Source: Streptomyces sp. DvalAA-43
Lineage (GTDB): Bacteria; Actinomycetota; Actinomycetes; Streptomycetales; Streptomycetaceae
Reading direction: 5' to 3'
DNA: 64,000 bases
NCBI RefSeq assembly: GCF_900091725.1
Contig: NZ_FMBW01000019.1
Location: 62,001-126,000 of the forward strand
Below are positions 25,914-33,953 of this stretch, piece by piece (the stretch's first letter is position 1; the number at the start of each line of letters is the position of its first letter). The notes under the pieces were generated by a model. It was given only the letters and a program-made list of their open reading frames with translations. It was not told the DNA's origin and ran no database searches. The position numbers and the translations under genes were made by a program.

Positions 25914-26390
25914 ATGCAGCCTTCCACCCCGCCTTTCGACGAACGACTGACCGCGCCCCGTTCGTGGTGGCTCATCGCCTTCCTGGTCGGCATCGCCTGC
26001 GCGCTGATGCTGCTGCCGCTCGGCACCCTTCCGCTGCTGGCCGGCCTGGTGGGCGGCACCGCCCTGGCGGCGGTCGCGGTGAGCTCCTACGGCTCGGCCA
26101 GGATCCGGGTCGTGGCGGGCGCCCTGGTCGCCGGCGACGCCCGGATCCCGGTGACGGCGCTCGGCGAGGCCGAGGTGCTGGACGCGGAGGAGGCGCGCGC
26201 GTGGCGCTCGTACAAGGCGGACACCCGGGCGTTCATGCTGCTGCGCAGCTACATCCCGACGGCGGTCCGGGTGGAGATCACCGACCCGCAGGACCCGACT
26301 CCGTACGCCTATCTGTCGACCCGCGAGCCGCAGGCCCTGGTGGCGGCGCTCACGGCCGGACGAGCCCAGTCCCCTTCCGCGGGGGTCTGA
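25914..26390 (+). CDS. DUF3093 membrane protein
   Basis: 158 residues with two adjacent hydrophobic helices at ~17-60 (WWLIAFLVGIACALMLLPLG, TLPLLAGLVGGTALAAVAV) and a soluble C-terminal part containing RAFMLLRSYIPTAVRVEITD and YAYLSTREPQALVAAL. Matches the DUF3093 family found next to dut in actinobacteria. Function unknown. It ends eight bases from the convergent EcsC-like gene. Confidence 0.82.
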   Translation: MQPSTPPFDERLTAPRSWWLIAFLVGIACALMLLPLGTLPLLAGLVGGTALAAVAVSSYGSARIRVVAGALVAGDARIPVTALGEAEVLDAEEARAWRSYKADTRAFMLLRSYIPTAVRVEITDPQDPTPYAYLSTREPQALVAALTAGRAQSPSAGV

Positions 26391-26397
26391 CGGCCCC

Positions 26398-27354
26398 CTA
26401 GGCCTCCAGCTCACCCGGCAGGGCCTTGCGGGGGCCCACCTGGCGCTCCAGCGGGGGCAGCTCGGGAAGCCGGTCCCAGGGGATCTGGCGCTTGCGCAGG
26501 TCCTTCCTGACCCGTTCGGCGAGCTTTCGGGTGTCGCGCCGGTTCATCATCGCGCCGACGGCGGCGCCGACCATGAACGGGACCAGGTTCGGCAGATCGC
26601 GCACGGTGCGCTTCATGATCTGCTGGCGCAGCTCGCGCTTCATCTGGCCGCCCAGCGCGGCGTTGACCGTCGTGGGGTGGGCCACGTCGATTCCGCGCTC
26701 CTCCGTCCAGGACGTGAGGTAGGCGGTGGAACGCTGGCCGAGGCCGCCCGGCGGGCGCTGCCCGTAGACCTCGTGCAGCTCGGCGACGAGCTTCATCTCG
26801 ATCGCGGCCACGCCGGTGATCTCCGCCGCCAGCTCGGCGAGCATGGCGGGCGGTACGGGCATCATGGCCGCCGCGCCGATTCCGGCGCCCACGGCGGCGG
26901 TGCCCTTGCTCGCGCCTGCGATGAGCTTGTCGGCGAGCTCCTCCGGGCCGAGGCCGGGGAACTGCTTGCGCAGGGTGGCGAGGTCGCGCACAGGGACGCG
27001 GGGAGCGTTCTCGATGATCAGGTCGGCGATATGACCGATCGCTGCCTTGGCGCTCTCCCCGCCCTTGCGTACGCCCCGTTTCACTGAACTCAGACGGCCT
27101 GCCCCGGTCACGGGCTCCGTCCTGTCGACCTGTCCGGCCCCATCGGCCGCGTCGACTCCTTCGGTGGCCGCGACCACCGCTTCGAGCGAGGCCGACCGGC
27201 CCCGCTCGTCGTCCCGCTCGTCCGGGGAGGGTGGCAGGGCGGACCGCTCGGCAGACGCTGCTACGCCTTCTGCCGGGCCTGTGCCGCCCTGATACGCCTC
27301 CGACGACCTCTTGCGCCGCAAGCGCCGCTTCCGGAACGGTGTGTCGCCTGCCAC
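26398..27354 (-). CDS. EcsC-like hypothetical protein
   Basis: 318 residues. The first ~95 are charged and disordered (RKRRLRRKRSSEAYQG). From ~100 the protein is helical with two hydrophobic, glycine-rich stretches (GTAAVGAGIGAAAMMPVPPA and NLVPFMVGAAVGAMMNRRDT) around AELAAEITGVAAIEMKLV, a pattern like EcsC-family proteins. Function is not known. The DUF4193 gene lies 12 bases upstream on the same strand, so they may be cotranscribed. Confidence 0.65.
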   Translation of the reverse strand: MAGDTPFRKRRLRRKRSSEAYQGGTGPAEGVAASAERSALPPSPDERDDERGRSASLEAVVAATEGVDAADGAGQVDRTEPVTGAGRLSSVKRGVRKGGESAKAAIGHIADLIIENAPRVPVRDLATLRKQFPGLGPEELADKLIAGASKGTAAVGAGIGAAAMMPVPPAMLAELAAEITGVAAIEMKLVAELHEVYGQRPPGGLGQRSTAYLTSWTEERGIDVAHPTTVNAALGGQMKRELRQQIMKRTVRDLPNLVPFMVGAAVGAMMNRRDTRKLAERVRKDLRKRQIPWDRLPELPPLERQVGPRKALPGELEA

Positions 27355-27366
27355 GGTCGGTACGAC

Positions 27367-27663
27367 CTAGTCGCAGTCGCGGCAGATCGGCTGGCCGTTC
27401 TTCTCGCGCGCCAGCTGGCTCCTGTGGTGTACGAGGAAGCAGCTCATGCACGTGAACTCGTCGGCCTGCTTGGGCAGGACCCTGACGGCCAGCTCTTCGT
27501 TGGACAGGTCTGCGCCGGGCAGCTCCAGTCCTTCGGCCGCGTCGAATTCGTCGACGTCGACGGCGGACGCCGTCTTGTCGCTCCGGCGAGCCTTGAGTTC
27601 TTCGAGGCTGTCCTGGTCGACGTCGTCATCGGTCTTGCGTGGGGTGTCGTAATCCGTTGCCAT
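27367..27663 (-). CDS. DUF4193 zinc-ribbon-like protein
   Basis: 98 residues, strongly acidic, ending in a small treble/zinc-ribbon: CMSCFLVHHRSQLA then ICRDCD, four cysteines able to bind one Zn. Matches DUF4193, which is near-universal in actinobacteria and resembles RNA-polymerase-associated small proteins, although no role is established. The ATG follows a GGGGGAGAG ribosome site. Confidence 0.85.
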   Translation of the reverse strand: MATDYDTPRKTDDDVDQDSLEELKARRSDKTASAVDVDEFDAAEGLELPGADLSNEELAVRVLPKQADEFTCMSCFLVHHRSQLAREKNGQPICRDCD

Positions 27664-27898
27664 AGTCGCTCTCCCCCTCTGGGTGTCTGCGGTGTCTCAG
27701 CGCACGTAACGCGTGAGAGGCCGGACTTGTGCCCGACCCGAGGCGGAGATTTTGCCTCACATCAAGGTCTGTTACTCAATCGACACCCAAGAGGACCGCT
27801 CGGGAGCGGTCGGCTTGGGTGGCGATGGGGACCGTACACGGTCCCGGTGTCGCGCTTCACGGGCGCCACCCCGTGTACTTCCCGTGATATCGGGCCCC

Positions 27899-27924
27899 GA
27901 AAACCCCGACTTTTGCGGGTTTTC
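27899..27924. terminator. terminator-like hairpin downstream of cutRS
   Basis: GAAAACCC and GGGTTTTC form an 8-bp stem with a ten-base loop. Because the stem ends in A and T runs it reads as a U-tract terminator on both strands. On the minus strand it would end cutRS transcripts about 145 bases past cutS; on the plus strand it would end any small RNA from the hairpin region. Confidence 0.5.
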
Positions 27925-27971
27925 CGGTGGCGGCCCTGGTCACGGAGCGTTGACGGCCGGAAATTCGCTTC

Positions 27972-27985
27972 TGTGATCGATCACA
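27972..27985. promoter_or_regulatory. perfect 14-bp palindrome, possible operator
   Basis: TGTGATCGATCACA is fully self-complementary. It resembles CRP-type half-sites (TGTGA/TCACA) but the spacing is four rather than six, and it does not fit the Streptomyces Crp pattern. It lies about 310 bases upstream of the DUF4193 start. Confidence 0.35.
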
Positions 27986-28068
27986 CACGGACGATCCGGG
28001 CACAGGTCCCGAAAATTCCGCTCAAAGCGAACAAACTCATGAGTGCGCGGATCGCTCCGTCCGGACCG

Positions 28069-29298
28069 TCAGACCGGCAGTGAGACGCGCATCACAAGAC
28101 CACCGCCTTCGCGGGGCTCCGCGATGATACGGCCCCCGTGGGCGCGCGCCACGGAGCGCGCGATCGACAGGCCGAGCCCGACCCCCTTGTCGCTGCCCGT
28201 TCGCTCCGTACGCAGCCGTCTGAAGGGCTCGAAGAGGTTGTCGATCTCGTAGGCGGGAACCACGGGACCGGTGTTCGAGACCACCAGCAGGGCCTGACCG
28301 CCCTGCAGCTCGGTGGTGACCTCCACCCAGCCGTCCTCGGGAACGTTGTAGCGCACGGCGTTCTGTACGAGGTTCAGCGCGATCCGCTCCAGCAGGACGC
28401 CGTTGCCCTGGACGACGGCGGGGGCCCGCTCGCCGCGGATCTCCACACCGCGCTCCACGGCCTCGCCGCGCGTCTGGTCGATCGCGCGCGAGGCGACCTC
28501 CGCGAGGTCGACCGGTTTTCGCTCGACGATCTGGTTGTCGCTGCGGGCCAGCAGCAGCAGGCCCTCGACCAGCTGCTCACTGCGCTCATTGGTGGCCAGC
28601 AGGGTCTTGCCGAGCTGCTTCAGCTCCGGCGGGGCCTGCGGGTCGGACAGATGGACCTCCAGCAGCGTGCGGTTGATCGCGAGCGGCGTACGCAGCTCGT
28701 GCGAGGCGTTGCCGACGAACCTCTGCTGGGCGGTGAAGGCCCGCTCCAGGCGGTCGAGCATCTCGTCGAAGGTGTCGGCGAGCTCCTTCAGCTCGTCGTC
28801 CGGGCCGTCCAGCTCGATCCGGCGGGACAGATCGGTTCCGGCCACCCGGCGGGCGGTGCGGGTGATCCGGCCCAGCGGCGAGAGCACGCGCCCGGCCATC
28901 GCGTAGCCGAAGGCGAAGGCGATGACGCTCAGGCCCACCAGGGCCAGCAGCGACCGGTTGAGGAGCGTGTCGAGTGCCTGCTGCCGCTGATGGTTGACGC
29001 AGGAGTTCATCGCCGCGTTGAAGGCGTCCGGCGTCGACTTGTCGTTGAAGTTGCACACGTCACTGCGGACCTGACCGCTCACGATCTTGAACGGCAGCTC
29101 GCTGCCCACGTGCAGGGCCTGCGCGGCCAGCATGTAGATGATCGACAGCAGCAGGATGCCCGCGATCAGGAACATGCCGCCGTACAGCAGCGTGAGCCTT
29201 ATCCGGATGGTCGGCCGCAGCCAGTAGGGCGGCTCCTGCTGTTTGGGCTCCCAGGTGGGCTTCGGAGGCGCCGTCGGCGGCGCGGGGGCGGAGGGCAT
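28069..29298 (-). CDS. cutS: CutS sensor histidine kinase
   Basis: 409 residues. Two membrane helices (~32-58 and ~115-138) flank an extracytoplasmic loop containing two cysteines (SDVCNFNDK and NSCVNHQRQ). HAMP (SPLGRITRTARRVAGTDLSR), HisKA with NASHELRTPLAINRT and ATPase with NLVQNAVRYN and GVGLGLSIARSV follow. The conserved cysteines suit sensing of redox state or secretion stress outside the membrane. It starts six bases after cutR and is cotranscribed with it. Confidence 0.9.
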   Translation of the reverse strand: MPSAPAPPTAPPKPTWEPKQQEPPYWLRPTIRIRLTLLYGGMFLIAGILLLSIIYMLAAQALHVGSELPFKIVSGQVRSDVCNFNDKSTPDAFNAAMNSCVNHQRQQALDTLLNRSLLALVGLSVIAFAFGYAMAGRVLSPLGRITRTARRVAGTDLSRRIELDGPDDELKELADTFDEMLDRLERAFTAQQRFVGNASHELRTPLAINRTLLEVHLSDPQAPPELKQLGKTLLATNERSEQLVEGLLLLARSDNQIVERKPVDLAEVASRAIDQTRGEAVERGVEIRGERAPAVVQGNGVLLERIALNLVQNAVRYNVPEDGWVEVTTELQGGQALLVVSNTGPVVPAYEIDNLFEPFRRLRTERTGSDKGVGLGLSIARSVARAHGGRIIAEPREGGGLVMRVSLPV

Positions 29299-29304
29299 CG
29301 GCCG

Positions 29305-29958
29305 TCAGATCCGGTAGCCGGAGCCGGGCACGGTGACGATCACGGGCGGCTCGCCGAGTTTGCGGCGCAGCGTCATGACCGTCACCCGGACGACGTTGGT
29401 GAACGGGTCGGTGTTCTCGTCCCAGGCCTTCTCCAGCAGCTGCTCGGCCGAGACGACCGCGCCCTCGCTGCGCATCAGGACCTCCAGCACGGCGAACTCC
29501 TTCGGCGCGAGCTGCACCTCCGTCTCGCCCCGGAAGACCTCGCGCCGGTTGGGGTCGAGCTTGATCCCGGCCCGCTCCAGGACGGGCGGCAGGGCCACCG
29601 TCGTACGCCGGCCGAGCGCCCGCACCCGGGCGGTGAGCTCGCTGAAGGCGAACGGCTTGGGCAGATAGTCGTCGGCACCCAGCTCCAGGCCCTCGACGCG
29701 GTCGCTGACGTCCCCGGAGGCGGTGAGCATGAGCACCCGGGTGGGGATGCCCAGCTCGACGATCCGCCGGCAGACGTCGTCGCCGTGCACCAGCGGGAGG
29801 TCCCGGTCCAGCACCACGACGTCGTAGTCGTTGACCTCGACGCGCTCCAGGGCCGCCGCACCGTCGTACACGACATCGACGGCCATGGCCTCCCGGCGCA
29901 ATCCGGTGGCCACCGCATCGGCGAGCAGTTGCTCGTCCTCCACGACGAGTACGCGCAC
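29305..29958 (-). CDS. cutR: CutR response regulator
   Basis: 217 residues, the length of the described CutR. Receiver with VVEDEQ, phosphoacceptor Asp in VVLDRDLPLVHG and PKPFAF; OmpR-type winged helix ends VTVPGSGYRI. GTG start chosen (MRVLVVEDE) with AAGGA and GGAC upstream. Implicated in other streptomycetes in antibiotic production and envelope protein quality control. Confidence 0.9.
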   Translation of the reverse strand: MRVLVVEDEQLLADAVATGLRREAMAVDVVYDGAAALERVEVNDYDVVVLDRDLPLVHGDDVCRRIVELGIPTRVLMLTASGDVSDRVEGLELGADDYLPKPFAFSELTARVRALGRRTTVALPPVLERAGIKLDPNRREVFRGETEVQLAPKEFAVLEVLMRSEGAVVSAEQLLEKAWDENTDPFTNVVRVTVMTLRRKLGEPPVIVTVPGSGYRI

Positions 29959-30318
29959 GGCGCTGTCCTTCCTTAGAAACTTCAGAACGTCTCGGAGTGC
30001 CCACGGTCCGTGATCCGGATACCCGTCGGCACTGGTCTGTGCGGCTCCATCCTGCCCGCAACGCGCATAAACCGGCGGTAAGACGACGCTGCCCCACCTG
30101 GGACGCAACGGAATCCGCCGGATTTACCGACCAGTTGAGGTTTCTCCGGTACCGGGCCCGGGGAGGACGAATTCACACCCGCGATCACGCCTTGAATGTG
30201 GCGTACCACTGGCCACTCCGTCCCCGGAGAGCGCGTGATCACCCGCCCTACCGCCTCCGCGCGGAGGGAAACCCCGGGCACACCCCCGTGCCACCGACCC
30301 ACGATGAGGGGGCGCATT
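29959..30318. other. intergenic region upstream of cutR and the 57-residue gene
   Basis: A 360-base divergent promoter region. I could not assign a convincing -10/-35 pair on either strand and saw no long repeat or palindrome. Confidence 0.4.
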
Positions 30319-30492
30319 ATGGACGCTTTCACCGCAGGTCTGCTGCAGCGGATCAGGACCACCGAGTACGACCTCACCCGAGCTCGGGAGACGGGCGACG
30401 ACTTCCTCGCGGATGTCGAGCAGAGCGAGCTGGAGGACCTTCACCGCCTCGCCGCCGAACACGGTGTCGAGATCGGCGCCACCAGCGTCTGA
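30319..30492 (+). CDS. small conserved hypothetical protein
   Basis: 57 residues: a polar, helical, acidic protein (MDAFTAGLLQRIRTTEYDLT, DDFLADVEQSELEDLHRLAA). The ATG is preceded by GAGGGGG about nine bases upstream, and a strong terminator follows eight bases after the stop, so it is a complete single-gene unit. Function unknown. Confidence 0.7.
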   Translation: MDAFTAGLLQRIRTTEYDLTRARETGDDFLADVEQSELEDLHRLAAEHGVEIGATSV

Positions 30493-30500
30493 GCACATCG

Positions 30501-30550
30501 ACGAGTAAGGGCCCCCGATGCCGTGACCGGCGTCGGGGGCCCTTACTCGT
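30501..30550. terminator. bidirectional terminator between small gene and inositol monophosphatase
   Basis: ACGAGTAAGGGCCCCCGA pairs perfectly with 30533-30550 (18 bp), with an inner GCCG/CGGC stem. It separates convergent genes. Confidence 0.85.
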
Positions 30551-30568
30551 GCCGTGTCCCGCCATCCC

Positions 30569-31387
30569 TCAGTCGTGCCAGGCGCCGAAGTCCTCCAGGA
30601 GGGCCTGGAGCGGCTCGAAGACGCCCGGTGTCGCGGCGATGGTCAGATCTCCGTCGGCGGGCAGCCCGGGGCGGCCGCCGGTGTACGCGCCCGCCTCGCG
30701 GGCGATGAGGTCGCCGGCCGCCAGGTCCCAGGGGTGGAGCCCGCGCTCGTAGTAGCCGTCGAGGCGGCCCGCGGCCACGTCGCAGAGGTCCACGGCGGCG
30801 GAGCCGCCGCGCCGGATGTCACGGAGGCGCGGGATCAGCTTCTGGGCCACGTCCGCCTGGTGCGTACGGACCTCGCCGACGTAGTTGAAACCGGTCGAGA
30901 CGAGCGCCTGGTCGAGCGGGGGCGCGGGACGGCAGCGCAGCGCGGCGCCGTCGCCGTACGGGCCGCCCCGGGCGTGGGCACCGCCGCCGAGCACCGCCCG
31001 GTAGGTCTCGCGGCGCATCGGGGCCTCCACCACGCCCACGACCCGCACGCCGTCCCGTTCGGCGGCGATCGAGACGGCCCAGGTGGGCAGTCCGTACAGG
31101 TAGTTCACGGTGCCGTCGAGCGGGTCGATGACCCAGCGGATACCGCTGCTGCCCTCGGCGCTGGCCCCTTCCTCGCCGAGGACGCCGTCCTGCGGGCGCC
31201 GGTCGCTCAGGAAGCCGGTGATCAGCTTCTCGGCGGCGATGTCCATCTCGGTGACGACATCGATCGGGCTGGACTTGGTCGCGGCCACGCCCAGATCGGC
31301 CGGGCGGCCGTCGCGGAGCAGCGCGCCCGCGCGGCCCGCGGCCTCCAGTGCGAGGTCGAGCAGTTCGGACAGGGTCGGGTCGGTCAC
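30569..31387 (-). CDS. inositol monophosphatase family protein
   Basis: 272 residues. Metal-binding motifs of the family are present: GEEG, WVIDPLDGTVNYLYGLP and WDLAAGDLIAREAGA. It removes phosphate from inositol-1-phosphate or a related substrate (histidinol phosphate is an alternative). GTG start MTDPTLSELL; the ferrochelatase gene ends 37 bases upstream on the same strand, so they may share a transcript. Confidence 0.9.
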   Translation of the reverse strand: MTDPTLSELLDLALEAAGRAGALLRDGRPADLGVAATKSSPIDVVTEMDIAAEKLITGFLSDRRPQDGVLGEEGASAEGSSGIRWVIDPLDGTVNYLYGLPTWAVSIAAERDGVRVVGVVEAPMRRETYRAVLGGGAHARGGPYGDGAALRCRPAPPLDQALVSTGFNYVGEVRTHQADVAQKLIPRLRDIRRGGSAAVDLCDVAAGRLDGYYERGLHPWDLAAGDLIAREAGAYTGGRPGLPADGDLTIAATPGVFEPLQALLEDFGAWHD

Positions 31388-31424
31388 GGCTCTCCAGGGG
31401 GTCTGTGGGCGTACGGCAGGGCTC

Positions 31425-32552
31425 TTACGCGTACGGGCTGTCGGCACCCGCGGCGGCGGGCCTGGGAGCGCGGGCCGGGCAGCAGCCGACCGGGCAGAGG
31501 TCGTGGCCCGGTCCGAGCGCGCCCAGCGCGCACCGCTCCCGGCCCTGTCCCCGCTCGGTGGCGGCGCGCTCCAGCACCAGTTCGCGCACGGCCGCGGCGA
31601 ACCGGGGGTCGGCGCCCACGGTCGCCGACCGGCGCACCGGCAGCCCCAGCTCGGCAGCCTTCGCGGTGGCCTCCGTGTCGAGGTCGTACAGGACCTCCAT
31701 GTGGTCCGAGACGAATCCGATGGGGGCCATCACCACGGCGGGCACGCCGTCCGCGTGCAGCGCCTCCAGGTGGTCGCAGATGTCGGGCTCCAGCCAGGGG
31801 ATGTGCGGGGCGCCGCTGCGTGACTGGTAGACGAGCTGCCAGGGGTACTCGACGCCGGTCTCCTCGCGCACCGCGTCGACGATCAGCCGGGCGACGTCGA
31901 GATGCTCGGCGACATAGGCGCCGCCGTCGCCGTGCGCCTCCACGGGGCCGGAGGTGTCGGCGGCCGAGGTGGGGATGGAGTGCGTGGTGAAGGCGAGGTG
32001 TGCCCCGGCCCGTACGTCCTCGGGGAGGTCGGCCAGCGAGGCGAGCACGCCGTCCACCATGGGCGTCACGAACCCGGGGTGGTTGAAGTAGTGCCGGAGC
32101 TTGTCCACCCGGGGCACCGGCAGCCCCTCCGCCTCCAGGGCGGCCAGCGACTCGGCGAGGTTCTCGCGGTACTGCCGGCAGCCGGAGTAGGAGGCGTAGG
32201 CGCTGGTGGCGAGGACGGCGATGCGGCGATGCCCGGCGGCGGTCAGCTCGCGCAGGGTGTCGGTGAGGTACGGCGCCCAGTTGCGGTTGCCCCAGTACAC
32301 CGGCAGGTCCAGTCCGTGCTCGGCGAAGTCCTTGCGCAGGGCGTCCAGCAGGGCCCTGTTCTGGGCGTTGATCGGGCTGACGCCGCCGAACAGGAAGTAG
32401 TGCTTGCCGACCTCCTTCAGCCGCTCCTCGGGGATGCCCCGGCCACGGGTCACGTTCGCCAGGAACGGGACCACGTCGTCCGGGCCTTCGGGGCCGCCGA
32501 AGGAGAGCAGCAGCAGGGCGTCGTAGGGAGCGGGATCGCGCAGATCGGACAT
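31425..32552 (-). CDS. hemH: ferrochelatase (coproporphyrin ferrochelatase type)
   Basis: 375 residues. Class I chelatase fold with [15 protein letters not shown], the iron-binding His in TTHSIP and [15 protein letters not shown]. Cysteines SGCRQYREN plus a C-terminal cluster ([16 protein letters not shown]) match the [2Fe-2S] ligands of actinobacterial ferrochelatases. In this phylum the enzyme inserts Fe into coproporphyrin III, so the name CpfC also applies. Start [12 protein letters not shown] chosen over an upstream ATG because family members begin here. Confidence 0.92.
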   Translation of the reverse strand: MSDLRDPAPYDALLLLSFGGPEGPDDVVPFLANVTRGRGIPEERLKEVGKHYFLFGGVSPINAQNRALLDALRKDFAEHGLDLPVYWGNRNWAPYLTDTLRELTAAGHRRIAVLATSAYASYSGCRQYRENLAESLAALEAEGLPVPRVDKLRHYFNHPGFVTPMVDGVLASLADLPEDVRAGAHLAFTTHSIPTSAADTSGPVEAHGDGGAYVAEHLDVARLIVDAVREETGVEYPWQLVYQSRSGAPHIPWLEPDICDHLEALHADGVPAVVMAPIGFVSDHMEVLYDLDTEATAKAAELGLPVRRSATVGADPRFAAAVRELVLERAATERGQGRERCALGALGPGHDLCPVGCCPARAPRPAAAGADSPYA

Positions 32553-32705
32553 GACACCGATCCTGCCACTCGCCTCCGACGGCCCTCCCACCGACATCGG
32601 CTCCCGGGCCCATCCAGCGGCCGGACCGGCCGCCCCGGCCGTAAGCTGTGTCGGCTGAGTTCACGCATGACAGGCGTGTGTGATCACGCCGTTCCGGAGC
32701 CCTTC

Positions 32706-33953
32706 TTGTCCAGTCCCTATCGCGCGATATTCGCCGCCCCCGGCACCAAGGGGTTCTCGGCGGCCGGATTCCTCGGCCGGATGCCGCTGTCCATGATGGG
32801 CATCGGTGTGGTGACCATGATTTCCCAGCTCACCGGCCGTTACGGACTCGCCGGCGCGCTCTCCGCGACGCTGGCGATGTCGGCGGCGGTGCTCGGGCCG
32901 CTGATCTCCCGGCTCGTCGACCGGCACGGGCAGCGCCGCGTCCTGCGGCCCGCCACCCTCGTCGCGCTGGCGGCGGTGACCGGACTCCTGATCTGCGCGC
33001 AGCAGCGGCTGCCCGACTGGACGCTCTTCGTCTTCGCGGCGGGTGTCGGCTCCGTCCCCAGCGTGGGTTCGATGATCCGGGCCCGCTGGGCGGAGATCTA
33101 CCGCGGTTCGCCGCGGGAGCTGCACACCGCGTACGCGTGGGAGTCGATCGTCGACGAGGTGTGCTTCATCTTCGGGCCGATCATCTCGATCGGGCTGTCC
33201 ACCGCCTGGTTCCCGGAGGCGGGGCCGCTCCTGGCGGCCGGATTCCTGCTGGTCGGCGTCGTCTGGCTGACCTCGCAGCGGGCCACCGAGCCGGTTCCGC
33301 ATCCGCGCGCGCAGCACACCAGGGGCTCCGCGCTGCGCTCCCGGGGTCTCCAGGTGCTCGTGGCGACCTTCGTGGCCGTCGGCGCGATCTTCGGCTCCAT
33401 CGACGTGGTCACGGTGGCCTTCGCCGAGGAACAGGGCCACAAGGCCTCGGCGAGTCTCGTACTGGCCGTGTACGCGCTGGGGTCCTGCCTGGCCGGAGCG
33501 GTCTTCGGCCTGCTCCACCTCAAGGGGCGGACGTCCACCCGGTGGCTGGTGGGCATGTGCGCGATGGCCGTGAGTATGATCCCCCTCCAACTGGCCGGGA
33601 GCCTGCCGTTCCTGGCCGTGGCGCTCTTTGTCGCGGGTCTCGCCATCGCACCGACGATGGTCTCCACCATGGCCCTCGTCGAACAGCACGTACCGCGCAC
33701 CGAACTGACCGAGGGCATGACCTGGACCAGCACCGGGCTCGCCGTCGGGGTGGCGCTCGGCTCCTCGGCCGCCGGCTGGGTGGTCGACGCGTCGGGGGCC
33801 GAGGCGGGGTACGTGGTACCCGTCGTGGCGGGAGCGCTCGCGGCCGCGGTGGCGTTCCTGGGGTATCGCCGGCTCAGCGGGCCGGTCCCCGAGAAAGGGC
33901 GCGCGGAAGATGACCGACACCGACGCACGGACGACGACGAACGCGTGGCGTAA
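32706..33953 (+). CDS. MFS transporter
   Basis: 415 residues with about 12 membrane helices (for example MMGIGVVTMISQ, ALSATLAMSAAVLGPLISRL, LAGAVFGLLHL). The helix 2-3 loop has the MFS signature-like SRLVDRHGQRRVLRP. TTG start chosen because GGAG sits seven bases upstream and the protein then begins MSSPYRAIFAAPG, the common form; an ATG at 32667 would add 13 residues. Substrate unknown, efflux of a small molecule is likely. Its 3' end overlaps the lactone oxidase gene by 44 bases. Confidence 0.85.
   Translation: MSSPYRAIFAAPGTKGFSAAGFLGRMPLSMMGIGVVTMISQLTGRYGLAGALSATLAMSAAVLGPLISRLVDRHGQRRVLRPATLVALAAVTGLLICAQQRLPDWTLFVFAAGVGSVPSVGSMIRARWAEIYRGSPRELHTAYAWESIVDEVCFIFGPIISIGLSTAWFPEAGPLLAAGFLLVGVVWLTSQRATEPVPHPRAQHTRGSALRSRGLQVLVATFVAVGAIFGSIDVVTVAFAEEQGHKASASLVLAVYALGSCLAGAVFGLLHLKGRTSTRWLVGMCAMAVSMIPLQLAGSLPFLAVALFVAGLAIAPTMVSTMALVEQHVPRTELTEGMTWTSTGLAVGVALGSSAAGWVVDASGAEAGYVVPVVAGALAAAVAFLGYRRLSGPVPEKGRAEDDRHRRTDDDERVA

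Larger units (their letters stand above)
27664..28068. other. 405-base intergenic stretch with several hairpins
   Basis: No gene found. In order it holds: a two-tier hairpin CACCCAAG/CTTGGGTG enclosing ACCGCTC/GAGCGGT (27784-27821); GGGACCGT/ACGGTCCC (27828-27845); CACGGG/CCCGTG (27859-27876); a T-flanked hairpin (27899-27924); and a 14-bp palindrome (27972-27985). It lies between the DUF4193 start and the cutS stop, both minus strand. It may hold the long leader of the DUF4193 gene, a small RNA, or both. Confidence 0.5.

Noticed and set aside
27972..27985. Streptomyces Crp binding site
   Set aside because: The half-sites are four bases apart, which fits neither the E. coli spacing of six nor the GTG-N6-GNCAC pattern, so only an unnamed palindrome is reported.
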